Below are positions 47,269 through 58,600 of a DNA stretch of 64,000 bases, piece by piece (positions within the stretch are counted from its first letter, which is position 1; each line of letters opens with the position of its first letter). Below the pieces are notes generated by a model. That model saw only the letters and a list, made by a program, of their open reading frames with translations. It was not told the origin of the DNA and did not search any database. The translations under genes were made by a program, and so were the position numbers. The stretch covers positions 1 to 64,000 of the forward strand of contig KN817676.1 of assembly GCA_000827495.1 (NCBI GenBank), read 5' to 3'. This DNA comes from Hypholoma sublateritium FD-334 SS-4. Taxonomy: Eukaryota; Basidiomycota; Agaricomycetes; Agaricales; Strophariaceae.

Positions 47269-49967
47269 ATGGCGGACATATCTGTGGATACTGCAACCCA
47301 ATCGAATTACAGCGACATTCGGACCGATCATGTAGCCTTCGACTGGGTGGTGGATTTCGACGCGAAGCTGCTGAGCGGGTCGGCTACCCACAGCATGATT
47401 GTGAAACGTAGCGGAGTAAAAGATATTGTGTGCGCCCCACCCGTTAGAGATGAAACACTTCATTAACCGATCTTCTCCACAGGTTCGATACAGACAATCT
47501 ACAGATCAGTGCAGTCTCCGTTGACCGAAAACCAGCCGAAGTAGGTGCATAAAGAATTATTTTACAGACTGATGCCTATGCTCGATACCATGATTTACAG
47601 TATAAACTGGACGTGAAGCATCCCATCATGGGATCTGCGCTGCACGTATCGCTACCCGGAGGCAGGGATCAGGGTGCAACCGTTCTCGTAGAGATCACCT
47701 ACGAAACGGCGACAGAGAACAGTGCGCTGCAGTGGCTAGATAAAGAGTAAGCTGGTAACCATCTCGAAAGGTCGAAACACTAAGTAACTTCTAACGGAGA
47801 GAACAGACAAACACAGGGAAAACAACACCCCTATCTTTTCAGTCAATGCCAACCTATCTATGCACGCGCATTAGCTCCTTTACAGGGTATTTAAACTATT
47901 CTACGCTACTCAACATATCCCTAGATTTCTCACAAATGTTCTAGACACTCCGGCCAATAAAATAGTGGGTCTCTTACGCACTGGGCAATTCAGATCTGAC
48001 CCTTCGTCTCTGAAGACATACAGTGCCAGTGTATCAGCAACGCTTCCGGTTCTATTATCCGCCAGACGTGTCTCTCCCGATGTGCATGGTCCCCCTCACG
48101 ATGGAAAGGCGATCGGAAAAGATATCGTTGCATACAAATATACGCAGGTAAAGCTGTTATCCCCATCATCTCGCAGTCGGATGATCTGGTATAATATCTT
48201 GGACATAGCCTGTCCCCATCCCGTCCTACCTAATTGCAATTGCAGTTGGAAACGTACGCTACCGACCATTCAGTGTCCCTGATGGAAAGGATTGGACAAG
48301 TGGTATCTGGGCCGAGCCGGAAAGCGTTGAAGCTGCGCATTGGGAATTCAAGGAGGCAACAACTCAGTAATACATCTCTCTATAGGGTTTCTGTGCTCCT
48401 GCGCACTGCTTAATTCGCTCCTAGGTATCTAGCGGAAGAAGAGAAAGTCGTAGCGCCTTATCAGTTTGGTGTCTATGATCTCCTGGTGCTCCCGCCCTCG
48501 TTCCCATATGGAGGAATGGTATGGTTTATTTTGGAAAATTATGTTAACAGCATTGATAGTTCCGATCTATTAATAGGAAAATGCCTGCTTGTCGTTTTTA
48601 ACCCCTAGTGTGTAAAAGAAATACGGGGAGCATAGGATACTCACTTATATTCTATTCTATTCCACAGCACTCATCACGGGAGATAGGACCCTGGTCAACG
48701 TTGTGGTCCACGAGCTCACTCATTCATGGTTTGGGAACGGCATCACGTAAATGTTTTGAAGCTAGCCGCCCCCGATCTTCAATTCTAAGCGTCCAAAAAC
48801 CGTTAGGCACGCAAACCCCTCTCATTTTTGGCTTAACGAAGGGTGGACAACGTATATGGAGCGCTTGTTACGCCAGCTATCTGATGGTCCAGCTGCGCGC
48901 GGATTCGCATATGTCATCGGTGCAAAATCTCTAGACAATGCTTTGCAGCAGAGCGCCAAACATCCGAAATATCAGCGCCTTGTTATTCCATTCGGTGAAG
49001 GCGAAGATCCGGAGGGAGCCTATAGCAGAGTTCCGTACGAAAAAGGCGCCAACTTTATTCTTTACCTTGGTGTGTGTCGCCATTTGTTCTCGCTATTCTG
49101 GCCCCTAATTTTCTTCGATTCTCCCCTAGAGCGCACTCTGGGGGGTATTGACGCCTTCCTGCCGTACATCAAGGACTACTTTACCACGTTTAAAGGAAAA
49201 AGTATCACAACCGCACAGTGGAAAGATCATCTCTATGCGTATTGGACAGCTCACGGCGGCCCGGATAAGGTCGACGCTCTGGATAGCGTTGACTGGGATG
49301 CCTGGTTACATGGCGAAGGGATACATCTTCCAGTCAAAATGGAGTACGACGAAAGCCTTGCGCAAGCCGCTTACGACTTGGCCCAAAGGTGGGATAACGC
49401 CCGCAACGCAGTCGAAAATAAGATCTACTTCAAGGAGTCTGACCTCGACTCCTTCGACTCGAATCAAATAAGTACGCCTCGTGTCGTTTAAGTTGTTCAA
49501 CGCCATATTCACTATCCCGCGCCTCTAGTCGTATTCCTCGAAAAGCTGCAGTCATACCCCCCACTGCCCCCCAGTCTCATCCACTTGCTAGGGAGCATAT
49601 ACAAGCTCGCGGACACGCACAACGCCGAAGTCCGCCTCCGATACTACCAAATCGCGCTCAGCGATACCACGTCGTCCGCGGCCAATGATTTTGCGCTCAC
49701 AGTTACAAAGTGGGTTATCGGTGACGACGGATCAGGGATCATCAAAGGCCGCATGAAGTTCTGCCGGCCAATGTTTAAGGCTGTAGCCGCAATCAACAAA
49801 GATTTGGCCATCAGCCAGTGGAATAAAGCGAAGGATCAGTTCCATCCCGTGGCTAAGAAGTTGATTGATAAGGTGAGCAGTCTGAGCAGATCCATCTCCA
49901 ATCCGGAACAGATAAATTTTCTTATGCGCTTACTTGATAGGACCTGGGAATTACACCACTCAAATAA
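47269..49967 (+). CDS. Leukotriene A4 hydrolase-like aminopeptidase (M1 family)
   Basis: A multi-exon gene starting MADISVDTATQSNYSDIRTD and ending in a 27-nt exon (49941-49967, DLGITPLK). Blocks in order: HVAFDWVVDFDAKLLSGSAT, QGKQHPYLFSQCQPIYARAL, the exopeptidase motif GGMENACLSFLTPSV (split by an intron), zinc motif VVHELTHSWFGN with the third ligand Glu in WLNEGWTTYMERLL, the catalytic Tyr region VPYEKGANFILYL, and the C-terminal helical domain (ISQWNKAKDQFHPVAKKLID). The family combines a zinc aminopeptidase with epoxide hydrolase activity; in fungi the peptidase role is the better-supported one. The last intron (starting GTGAGC at about 49873) was recognised because reading through it gives an unrelated tail. 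Confidence 0.85.
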
Positions 49968-50257
49968 AAAGCTGCTAATTTTCTTTTGTTATCTCGCTGG
50001 CGTCAAGGCATATGCTTTGGTAAGTACTACAACATGTTGATGGCCTCGTCTAGAGCAAATCTAGCTCTTTTTATATAAGCTATGCTCATTGAAACTATAC
50101 ATGTATTATGATCTTTATGCATACCAAATTTTACATTAAGTACCGACATTACACTTTCCCGTTGCTAAAGAACTACTACTAGTAGGGTTTGACCAAATTT
50201 TGGGCTGAGGTTAAAACTGTTAACGGGCTCTAAATAACATAATAAGTGGATTGATAA

Positions 50258-50329
50258 GCCGCGTTGGCGTAGTGGTAGCGCGTCTCACTTGTAATGAGAA
50301 GGTCACTCGTTCAATCCGGGTACGTGGCA
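50258..50329 (+). tRNA. tRNA-Thr (anticodon TGT)
   Basis: All four arms fold. The acceptor stem GCCGCGT pairs with ACGTGGC (one G-T pair) and the discriminator base is A. A D-arm with GTAGTGGTAGC follows. Anticodon stem TCTCA/TGAGA encloses loop CTTGTAA with anticodon TGT. T-arm ACTCG/CGGGT encloses TTCAATC. There is no intron and no encoded CCA. A T-run (CTTTTTG, starting about 50332) directly downstream is the likely RNA polymerase III terminator. Confidence 0.9.
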
Positions 50330-51262
50330 TTCTTTTTGCTCCCTTTATGACATATATCAACCACACGTCCTGATCTAGATAGACCTTGGTCGTTGTGGCC
50401 TGACAGCGAATCTAATTCCTACTGAAATTTAAGGCTTAGAGGTATAGGTATTTACAAATCTTTGCAGCTTGTGAAGGCAAAACTAACTTTTGGCGTTAAT
50501 GCAGACCTAATGATACGTATTGATGAAGTTAGAAAACAATGAATTTGCTTCACAGGAACTTTGATAGCGGGTGCAGAATCCAGAATAACGCTGATTCACT
50601 CCCCAAAAAGCTGTGCCCCCTGTGCATCTTCAGAATATTTTTATGCCATGTTCACGCTGTCCTGCGCACATGATGATGGGAGTGATGAGGACGATCAGGT
50701 TGACTATGTTCCGCCAAGTAGATAGCTTACATGAACTGGCTTTCCAATACACACAACTTCCGTGCCTATGAAATCATTTTATTCTGGGAAGGGAGGTATA
50801 AGCTGATCTTGGCTGCCACTAGACAGCCACGGAGTACACGGAAAAGGGGGAAGAGACATCATTAACAAGTAGTCTTGGTGACGAATAATAATAAGTAAGG
50901 CGGGGAACAATTCAGAATGGCGAGCAGTGAGCGTCGGCAGCTAGTACATACAGATGCGGGTCATGCCCATGATGCAGGAGAGTCGGAAAACGTGCATGGG
51001 CTGGTCATGTAGGTGTGTACAGAGTCGGTGGGCAAGGTGAGTGGCAAAGATACACGATCAAGAAAGGTGCTGCGAGTGATGAGATAGTAGGACGGGGCAG
51101 GGGCCGAGAGCATAAATACGTGTGGGGAAAACAACACAGCACAAGGGACTTCATCACGAAAAGGGAACACGAGACCAAGGGGTACGGACCCATTGGTGGC
51201 AACCGGGCCATGAGGAGCATCGATAGGTGTCGATGGACAGAGGGATATTTTGGCCATGTTGA
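50330..51262. other. Intergenic region, nothing recognised
   Basis: About 930 bp between the tRNA and the 3' end of the G-alpha gene. Short ORFs only. Confidence 0.35.
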
Positions 51263-53220
51263 TCATACAAGCGCCGCCGACTGGAGGTATCCTCTGAATA
51301 TAGAATCGCGGACTGAATAAGATAACCAGATCAGTGAACGCTCTTAGAATATGATAATCAGCGCCATCATACCGTTTCCAATGATGCGCTGGGTCGCTTT
51401 CGTATCCTAAAGGCGAATGGATGAATACCATCCTGGATGAGACTGCGAGTAATACATACCACGACGCTGGTGAAATGAGTGTACAGCACTCGGCGGTTTT
51501 CGTTGTTACGTCGGTGTACTTGCAGGAAGTGGGCCCGGAAGTACTGCACAACGGTCTCGTAATCATTGGATCGTTCGCCGAAGGACGTGATGCTAAGCAT
51601 ATCTTCAGAATGGACACGTTGCGTGGACATCAACGCATACGCACTATTTCCGAACTTTTAACCCCTTGTCAAGCTTGGACCGCAGGAGATCAGTTTTGTC
51701 TGAAGAACGTGAGACAAAATCACAATTAACATGTTTCCTTTGGAGGTATGACTAAGAGACGTACTGAGGAAAAGCACCAGGTGAACACTCTTTAAAAGGG
51801 CATTAGAGCATATCTGTGTGAACAGTTGAAGAGAGTCATCGATGCGATTTGTTCTCGGGTCTTCTTCAAGATACTGTAACAAAAATGAGATGGACAATTA
51901 CTTGAGATAATTGACGGAGGTACCTGGTCGAAGGCGCTCACGGGAGCCACGAAAATAATGGCATTAGCGTCATCAAAGTATGGAACCCACGAGTGCCGTT
52001 GTCCACGGGCACCGCCCACGTCGTAGAGATGCCAAGTTACTGCTTTGCCATGGATAGTCACGTCAAATATATGTTCAGCTACTCCCATGGTCTGGATGCG
52101 GGCATGCAAAATGTCATCTGCGAGTATATCAGTGAATATATGCGCGTAAATTTGAAGATATGCGACATACCGGTCGTTGGAACATAGTCCGTCGATGCCA
52201 CGCGAGAGATATGCTTGAGGAAACTGAAAGGATACAATCAGAACAGACACGAGTAGATAGAGATCCATCAACGTACAACTCGGACCACTCGTCCAACTTG
52301 AGACGGCGTTTGGTGATCATATGTTTGACGGTTAGGTGTCCCCAGAGTTCGTGAATGTCGTCCTCCTTTGCTTCCAGCAGGCGCGCGACTTCCTCTACCA
52401 TTGGATCAGGAGGCAATTCAGAGGATACGCTTTCCCGCGCCTTCTCCGAGCTGGTATTAGGGCGTTTGTTCTTGAGTTTTCCGATGGCGTTTTCGATCGT
52501 TCGCGCTTGCCAGCCGCTACGAACGTATACGCCCCCCTTTCCAGAGCCAGAAACAGAAATGCCACCGCTGAGCCGGTCCGCAAGCTGCGAGTCCATCTCC
52601 ACTAAAGGAGACAGTCTGCGCCGGAGGTTGGCGATCTGAATGGCACCGGCATTGTTAGGATTGGCAGACGCATTAGAGGAGCTCTGTGCGCCGTTGGCGT
52701 CAACGTCCATCATGGAAGACGAAGCTATGGCATGTCCGTTGGACGTGAGCTCTTCCAGGGCCGGGTTATCATCGCCGTCATCGACAACGTCATCCCATGC
52801 CTCTAAGGTAGTCAAAATATGCTTGATAGATCGAACGACGTTGAAGTAGATAACAGTCCTCCAGGACAGACGCTCCTGGTCAATCGAGTTGGGCTTATAC
52901 ATGAGCTGAAACTGCTTCTGCAGCGTCGACTTCCCGCTTTCGGCCTGGCCGAGGAGTAGTAGCTGTGATAGCCCAGTACGCAAGTCAATATATGCGGGTT
53001 AAAACGCGACGAGAGAGCGAGCCCGGACCTTCACGTCGGTGCGCTTCTTCTTGTTGCGCTCCCGCTCCTCCCTGAGATCCTCGTCGATTTGCTCTGAAAT
53101 GCGCTTTGCCTCGGCCTCATGCTCTAGACGAATAACGCGCTCTGCTTCCGTCTCGGAGACGGGGGGTTTCATGGCCGCGGTAATGGGGTCATCCTGGCTG
53201 TACAAGGAGGGGGAGCGCAT
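51263..53220 (-). CDS. Heterotrimeric G-protein alpha subunit, basidiomycete class with long insertion
   Basis: A multi-exon minus-strand gene from the ATG at 53220 (MRSPSLYSQDDPITAAMKPP) to a stop at 51263 (end RDSIFRGYLQSAALV). G1 is LLLGQAESGKST. Switch II reads DVGGARGQRHSWVPYFDDAN rather than the canonical DVGGQR. G4 NKTD is rebuilt across an intron (LVLFL-NKTDLLRSK), and G5-like DTKATQRIIGNV is near the end. About 150 residues of acidic and Ser/Asn-rich sequence (from DDVVDDGDDNP to about ELPPDPMVEEVA) interrupt the helical domain. Such insertions are known in divergent G-alphas of Agaricomycetes. There is no N-terminal MGxxxS myristoylation signal. The first intron uses donor GTCCGG. 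An upstream in-frame Met (53316) would extend into the promoter, so 53220 is preferred. Confidence 0.83.
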
Positions 53221-53349
53221 TGTGAGTGCGGAAGGAAAGTGATGGTCGTAAAGATACAGTAGTAGACTCTTAACTCCCACCGGGTGTGTGACCCCTATGC
53301 TTCTGTCACTTCTCACACTTGACCGTTACACGTCTAACAATCGTCCAAA
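53221..53349. promoter_or_regulatory. Compact divergent promoter between G-alpha and cyclophilin
   Basis: Only 129 bp separate the two start codons, so one short region must drive both genes or contain overlapping promoters. I see no clear TATA box. Confidence 0.5.
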
Positions 53350-54122
53350 ATGGTACTGTCTTCCGCCCCATCACCTCCTCCGTGCGCTGACATTTTGCCA
53401 GTCTGTTACACTCCACACAACCCACGGTGATCTCAAGGTGCGGCCGCGCACTCTCATTACATTAATCATTTGTCTGATCCTTTGATAGATAGAAATATTC
53501 TGCGAGGCGGCACCCAAGGCAGCCGAAGTACGCCATATGTACCATCACTGCCCACACGAACTGATCCATCGACCCAGAACTTTCTTGCGCTATGTGCATC
53601 TGGGTATTATGACGGATGTATTTTCCACCGCAATATTAGAGGCTTCATGGTGCAGACGGGCGACCCAAGCGGGTCGGGCAAGGGAGGACAAAGTATATGG
53701 GGCGCCCCGTTCTCCGACGAAGTAAGATCAACGATAAAGGTGCACCTCTTTCTGCTCCATTGCCTTTGCTTTCTGATCCGATTCTTTTGTCTCGTAGTTC
53801 AATGCTCGGGGCGTGGTCGCAATGGCTAATTCTGGTCCCGACACCAACAAGTCGCAGTTTTTCGTCACTTACGCAAAGCAGGCGCACTTAGACGGAAAGT
53901 ATAGCATTTTCGGCAAGGTGATCGATGGCGCTGATACAACACTGGATTCTATCGAACGTGTCCCGGTCAATAACAAAAACAGGCCGTTAAACGAGATAAA
54001 GTTGACGAATGTACGCTGGTCTCAATTTCGATCCACCTTGCCGCAGTAACTCCGTATTTCGTTATTAGGTCACAATCCATTCCAACCCGATTGCGGACGC
54101 CGAATTAGTTGGACGACAATGA
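53350..54122 (+). CDS. cyp10: Cyclophilin-type peptidyl-prolyl isomerase, PPIL3/Cyp10 type
   Basis: Six exons (53350-53352, 53402-53437, 53489-53527, 53578-53739, 53798-54010, 54069-54122) give 168 residues, matching the small PPIL3 class. It reads [72 protein letters not shown] and [15 protein letters not shown]. Conserved active-site residues (HRN, FMVQTGD, NSQFF-type KSQFF) are present. PPIL3 is a nuclear, spliceosome-associated isomerase. The first exon is just the ATG codon, with intron GTACTG following at once. No other upstream ATG gives the conserved start. Confidence 0.88.
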
Positions 54123-54445
54123 GGTGTGGACTCCATTTCATGAGACGGTTCTATGCGCGGGAGAAGACCTCAGAAGCATTCTGTAGCATCACCGTTGGAC
54201 AGCTGGTCCCCAAATGTATGCTAGCGCACTCGACGGATTCGACGGTTATCAGGAATCACATATTGCTCATTGCCAGCGCCGCACAACTGCAACGGACATT
54301 CGCGGCCATTGGGAATTCTTTCTATCCCGCTGTAAAAACCCGCACAGCTGATGTACATACATTGACTATATTTGGGACTTTTGCTCGCTACTATACATCT
54401 GTGACATCGCGACAATTGACAGATCAAGGTATTTGTTTTCCTGAA
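54123..54445. other. Short convergent intergenic region
   Basis: 323 bp between the cyclophilin stop and the capping-protein stop; both 3' ends fall here. No gene. Confidence 0.4.
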
Positions 54446-55666
54446 TCATCGCTTGATGAACCCAACCAGTTCTTTCTGGAGTTCCTTTTGTCGCCGTGCT
54501 TTCTCAAGGTCATCCACGCTACGCAGGTCATACACGATATCTCGTGTTTTGCCGAAATACACCTGTCGCATCAGATATCAGTGTAGTAGTAGACAAACAA
54601 GATGCGGGAGGCATCGTACCTCTTGGAGGAGATTGCGCATCTTAATCTCCATCTCTTCAATCATCTTGCCGATGTTTGTGATGTGCGACGCGCTGTCTTG
54701 TAGCGGCCAGTCCTGCTCGCTCTGTCGCGACGACGATAGATGCGTCATTATCGCGCGGCAAATGCTCAAAGCGCATAAACAGGCCTCACGCACCTGTCGT
54801 GTCATACTGCCGCTCAAGCTGACCTCACCATCGCGCTTCCACCCCTCGGGCCCCTTCTTGTCCGCGGGCCCCTTGCTGTCCACCTCCGAGCCGCGCCGAG
54901 TGATGAGCTGCAGCATGACTGTCGACGTCAGTTTGTAGTGCGCCTGGCGCCCACGCTCGACGGTCTCAAAGACATGGATTGAGTCCCACGACCCAGACGG
55001 CTCATATGCGGTCGCTGGCGACATCGCTGCAGGTTCCCGCGTCAGCGTCAGCGTCTGTGCGGGAGGATGGGCTGCTGCAGAGAGGGCTAGGCGTACTTTT
55101 CTTGAGCACGACGACGCCGGCGAAGTTGCTACCGCCGCTCGGGTCCTCCGGGTCCCAGAGGAAGACGGACGAGACGCCGCCCTCGTAGTACATCTCGCGG
55201 TACGTGTCAAACGCCTCGTTCGCCTGGATCTCGAGCTTGCGCATCTTCACGGACGGCACCGCGCCGTCGTCGATGGGCGGGTCGTATTCGTTCGACCACG
55301 GTGACCTGTATTGCACGGAGAGTCAGACACGGTGTGCTGCGCACATGGCCTCCGCTGTCACCGCGGCGGCGACGCTACAGCGGCGTACGCCCTCATTGCG
55401 CCGCCGCGAGACGACGGTGATACAGGGGCGATGTGCACGGATGTATTTGCGCACCTATAACTTTCTCCGTCGCGATTGTAGTCGCACGCGAGGTACTCGC
55501 GCCCCGTCGCGCGATCGACCATGACCTGCAGTGGCTGGTCGACACTCTGCAGCAGCTCGTCCGCTTCGTCGGGGCAGATGTCGACGAGGGCACCGACGTT
55601 TTCTTCGGTGCGCGTCGGTGGCAGTCGGCGCATCAAGTCGAGCATAGAGTCGATAACTTCCGCCAT
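54446..55666 (-). CDS. CAP2: F-actin-capping protein subunit beta
   Basis: Minus-strand exons start at the ATG at 55666: [60 protein letters not shown], then [79 protein letters not shown], and finally [20 protein letters not shown] to a stop at 54446. The order and spacing match the whole length of the family. With the alpha subunit it caps actin barbed ends. The open frame continues upstream to 55768, but the MAEV start fits the family. The exon junction YR|SPW uses donor GTGCGC. Confidence 0.87.
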
Positions 55667-58600
55667 GCTGTGTGCTAGGGGTTGGCGACGTGAAGGGTGG
55701 TTTGCACGAGAACAGATAATATTTCTAAATCGGGAGCACCACATCAGTTCGCTGCGTTCCCGGATCACGTGCGTCGGCCATCATTAATTTAAATTATGAG
55801 GTTGCCAATGCCATCCCTTCAAAGGGATATTTCTAATAGATTGTCGTTGAGATTTACTGACATCAATGCAGCTCTTTAATTTAATTGATGCTTATAAGTG
55901 TTGCAAGCATTTCAACTGATTTTTGAGTACTTTGATTCGCTAACAGTGATTGGCGCCGTCATAGCCGAGAACGGCTCGGATGTCTGCTTCAGAACGGCTT
56001 CATTCAGACTGTAAGTACTTCTGCACTTACCATGACTGAGACCCAGGGATAATTTGACTTTGTGCCGATAAGCATACGGCTGATCCGACGTGACTGTGCT
56101 TACACTCAATTTCCAGTGGAATGTTGGTGGAATGGGTAGACGAGTAAGTAATCGCTAGAGAATACTTGAATTGTTTTGTAATTCTTTGATATATCATTTA
56201 TATTGGTGCATAACATGTCACCGTTTTCCCAAGGAGAGTTAGGATTTCTACGACCAGGATTCACTGTCGTTGTTAATACGAATACAGATTCCCGGGGTGA
56301 GATCATACAGTTCGCAGAGTCATGCGCGCAGGATCGAACTAAGCGCTGGAACCTGTGGGAGGAATCACAACGCTCAATCCCGGGGATCTCAAGGGTCAAT
56401 GTTTAACGCGGAGTCAAGGTCAGCAGCATGGATTTCATCGTCCACTGGAAGCGATTGAAATGCCCAGACATGACGACAGGATTTTAGATGGCCGTTGGAT
56501 GGGCGGCGTCGTTACTCTGTGGACGAACCGCAGACGGCCAGACGGCCTTGCGTGAGGGTCCGGGTGGAGGCCTACCGGTGAGAGCCCGGATGTGTTCCGC
56601 GCTGCCTCTGACAGAGTGCACGTACATGTGTGCGTGTCAACAAGGAGTTGATATCGCGGCGGGTGGTCGGGGTTGTGGGTACTGTACTATGCTGCGCCCC
56701 TGTCCAAGATCCAGAGCGCGCCGCTGGAGATTAGATTTCAGTTTCGCGCAGTAGACATCAGGCTATGGTACATCTCGCTAGTACCTCACCCCCGCATGGA
56801 CTTTGGGCGCGGTGCGTGTGTACTAAATTTTACTCGTCCTCCAACCCTATTATTAAAACATAGTCACGAGTGCATATATATATTATTGCGCGTCCGAAGG
56901 GCTCGACCTCTCCGCCAAAGCTGCCACTATCTGCTTGCCAGCTTTTAAAACGCGGCTACGACGCGCGAGCCTACACCCTGAGACGCTGCACTCATAACGA
57001 GAGGTGACCACGCGCTGTCATTATGGACATCCCCTGCTAAGCGCTGCAGAGACACATGGAGGGCTTGGAGAAACGCGGGTGCAACTGACCATAGCTCTGT
57101 GTCCAGAGTATATTCGCGTCGGGCTTCGAAGCGAGACAGAGCGCGAGTAAAGAAGAGCCAGAAAAATCCGGCCGAAGGCCTTGACCTCGCTGAAACGTCA
57201 GAAACACGGGTGTAACCTATCCGGCACCCCACACGCGGGCTTTGGAGCGCAAGAAAGCAAAGAGGCTGATGTGGACTATAAATAGTAGACTCCTCGGCAA
57301 GTGCTCAAACATCAAAACCCGGGATTGGCGCTGGCTGTTTAGGGTATCAATGAGCCAAATGTAGAGCTTGCAGTGGGCTGATGTTATCAGTCGGGATTAC
57401 TAAACCCGCCGACGCCTTCTTCAATGTGTGTGTCAAAATCAAAAAACTTCAAAGAACTGTGTGCTGCGCGGCGGTGTTGAGGCGCTCGGCGTCATGGGAA
57501 ACGGTATTGATGGATATCATTGCCATTGCTTGCGTTGGCACTGCTTCTCTTCTTCTCTCTAATTCAAGGCGGCGCTGGCGCTGAGTACAGCTTTCTTGAA
57601 TAATTGCACCCGAGGCGATGCATTGGTAGTTGTTTGCCATACCTCGCCATAAGCAGACTGATTGTGAGAGGCTTCAATGCACCGACTCCCGAGGTCAGAT
57701 ATATGTATAAGACTCTGGGAAGATCGCAGAAGACGTATAAGTATACATATGCTAGCCAAATCAATTAGACGGTCCAAATTGAAGATTCATAGGCATAAAT
57801 GAGAGGCATATATGGGCGCGTGCTATATACCGTGGTGTGCGCGATGGTCAATTACTCGAATTTGAATTTTCTCACAAGTCCCCGCATATTTGGCGTACAT
57901 TTATTCTAACTTCACGTGTCGGACATGCACTGGATTGATCATGCTACTCGTAAGTAGATGTCAGTCAGTTGTAGACGTAGCGTAGACGGCAACAAAGTAA
58001 ATATATGGCAGTGTCGCAGTGTCGCAATGTATTCTTGTGCATATCATACTGATAAGGCGCCCGTCAGTAGTGGTTAACGCTGAGACCTTCGTGACAGATG
58101 GAAACGGACGAATAGTACGACGCGCGTATACAACGAGACCGTCTTCTTCTGTTTCAAAGTACTTTTGTAATACGCCTGAACGCTGGCAAACGGACGCCCG
58201 TACGCGATCACGATTGAAAATCAAGAACGCAGCGCAGTGCCTGATTTGTCCATGGAAACGGTCCAGGAGCATAGTACTCATGTATAGATCGACAACAACG
58301 AACTCACTAGGTATTTTATAGAAAGCATAAATGGGCTTGGCCTCGTTGATTCCGGTCACACGGTGCAGACAACAGAGAGGTGCAGTAAAAAATAATCGCG
58401 CAGTGTTTCCTACTTTCACCCAAGCTTTGATAGTGGCCTGAGCTCCTCTGTCGGAAGTTGGATCATCCAAAGTCGAAGAGATATGTAAGACATACACATA
58501 TGGAAGAAACCCACAACCTCGGATTACGGTTACCAATCACATATGAAGATGACGCGTGCGGCAGGGGAAGAAGCCACCCGATGTCCTCCTCGATCTCCAG

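Noticed and set aside
48608..48934. ORF inside the aminopeptidase gene
   Set aside because: It reads through an intron in the wrong frame; the HELTH and NEGWT exons define the true frame.
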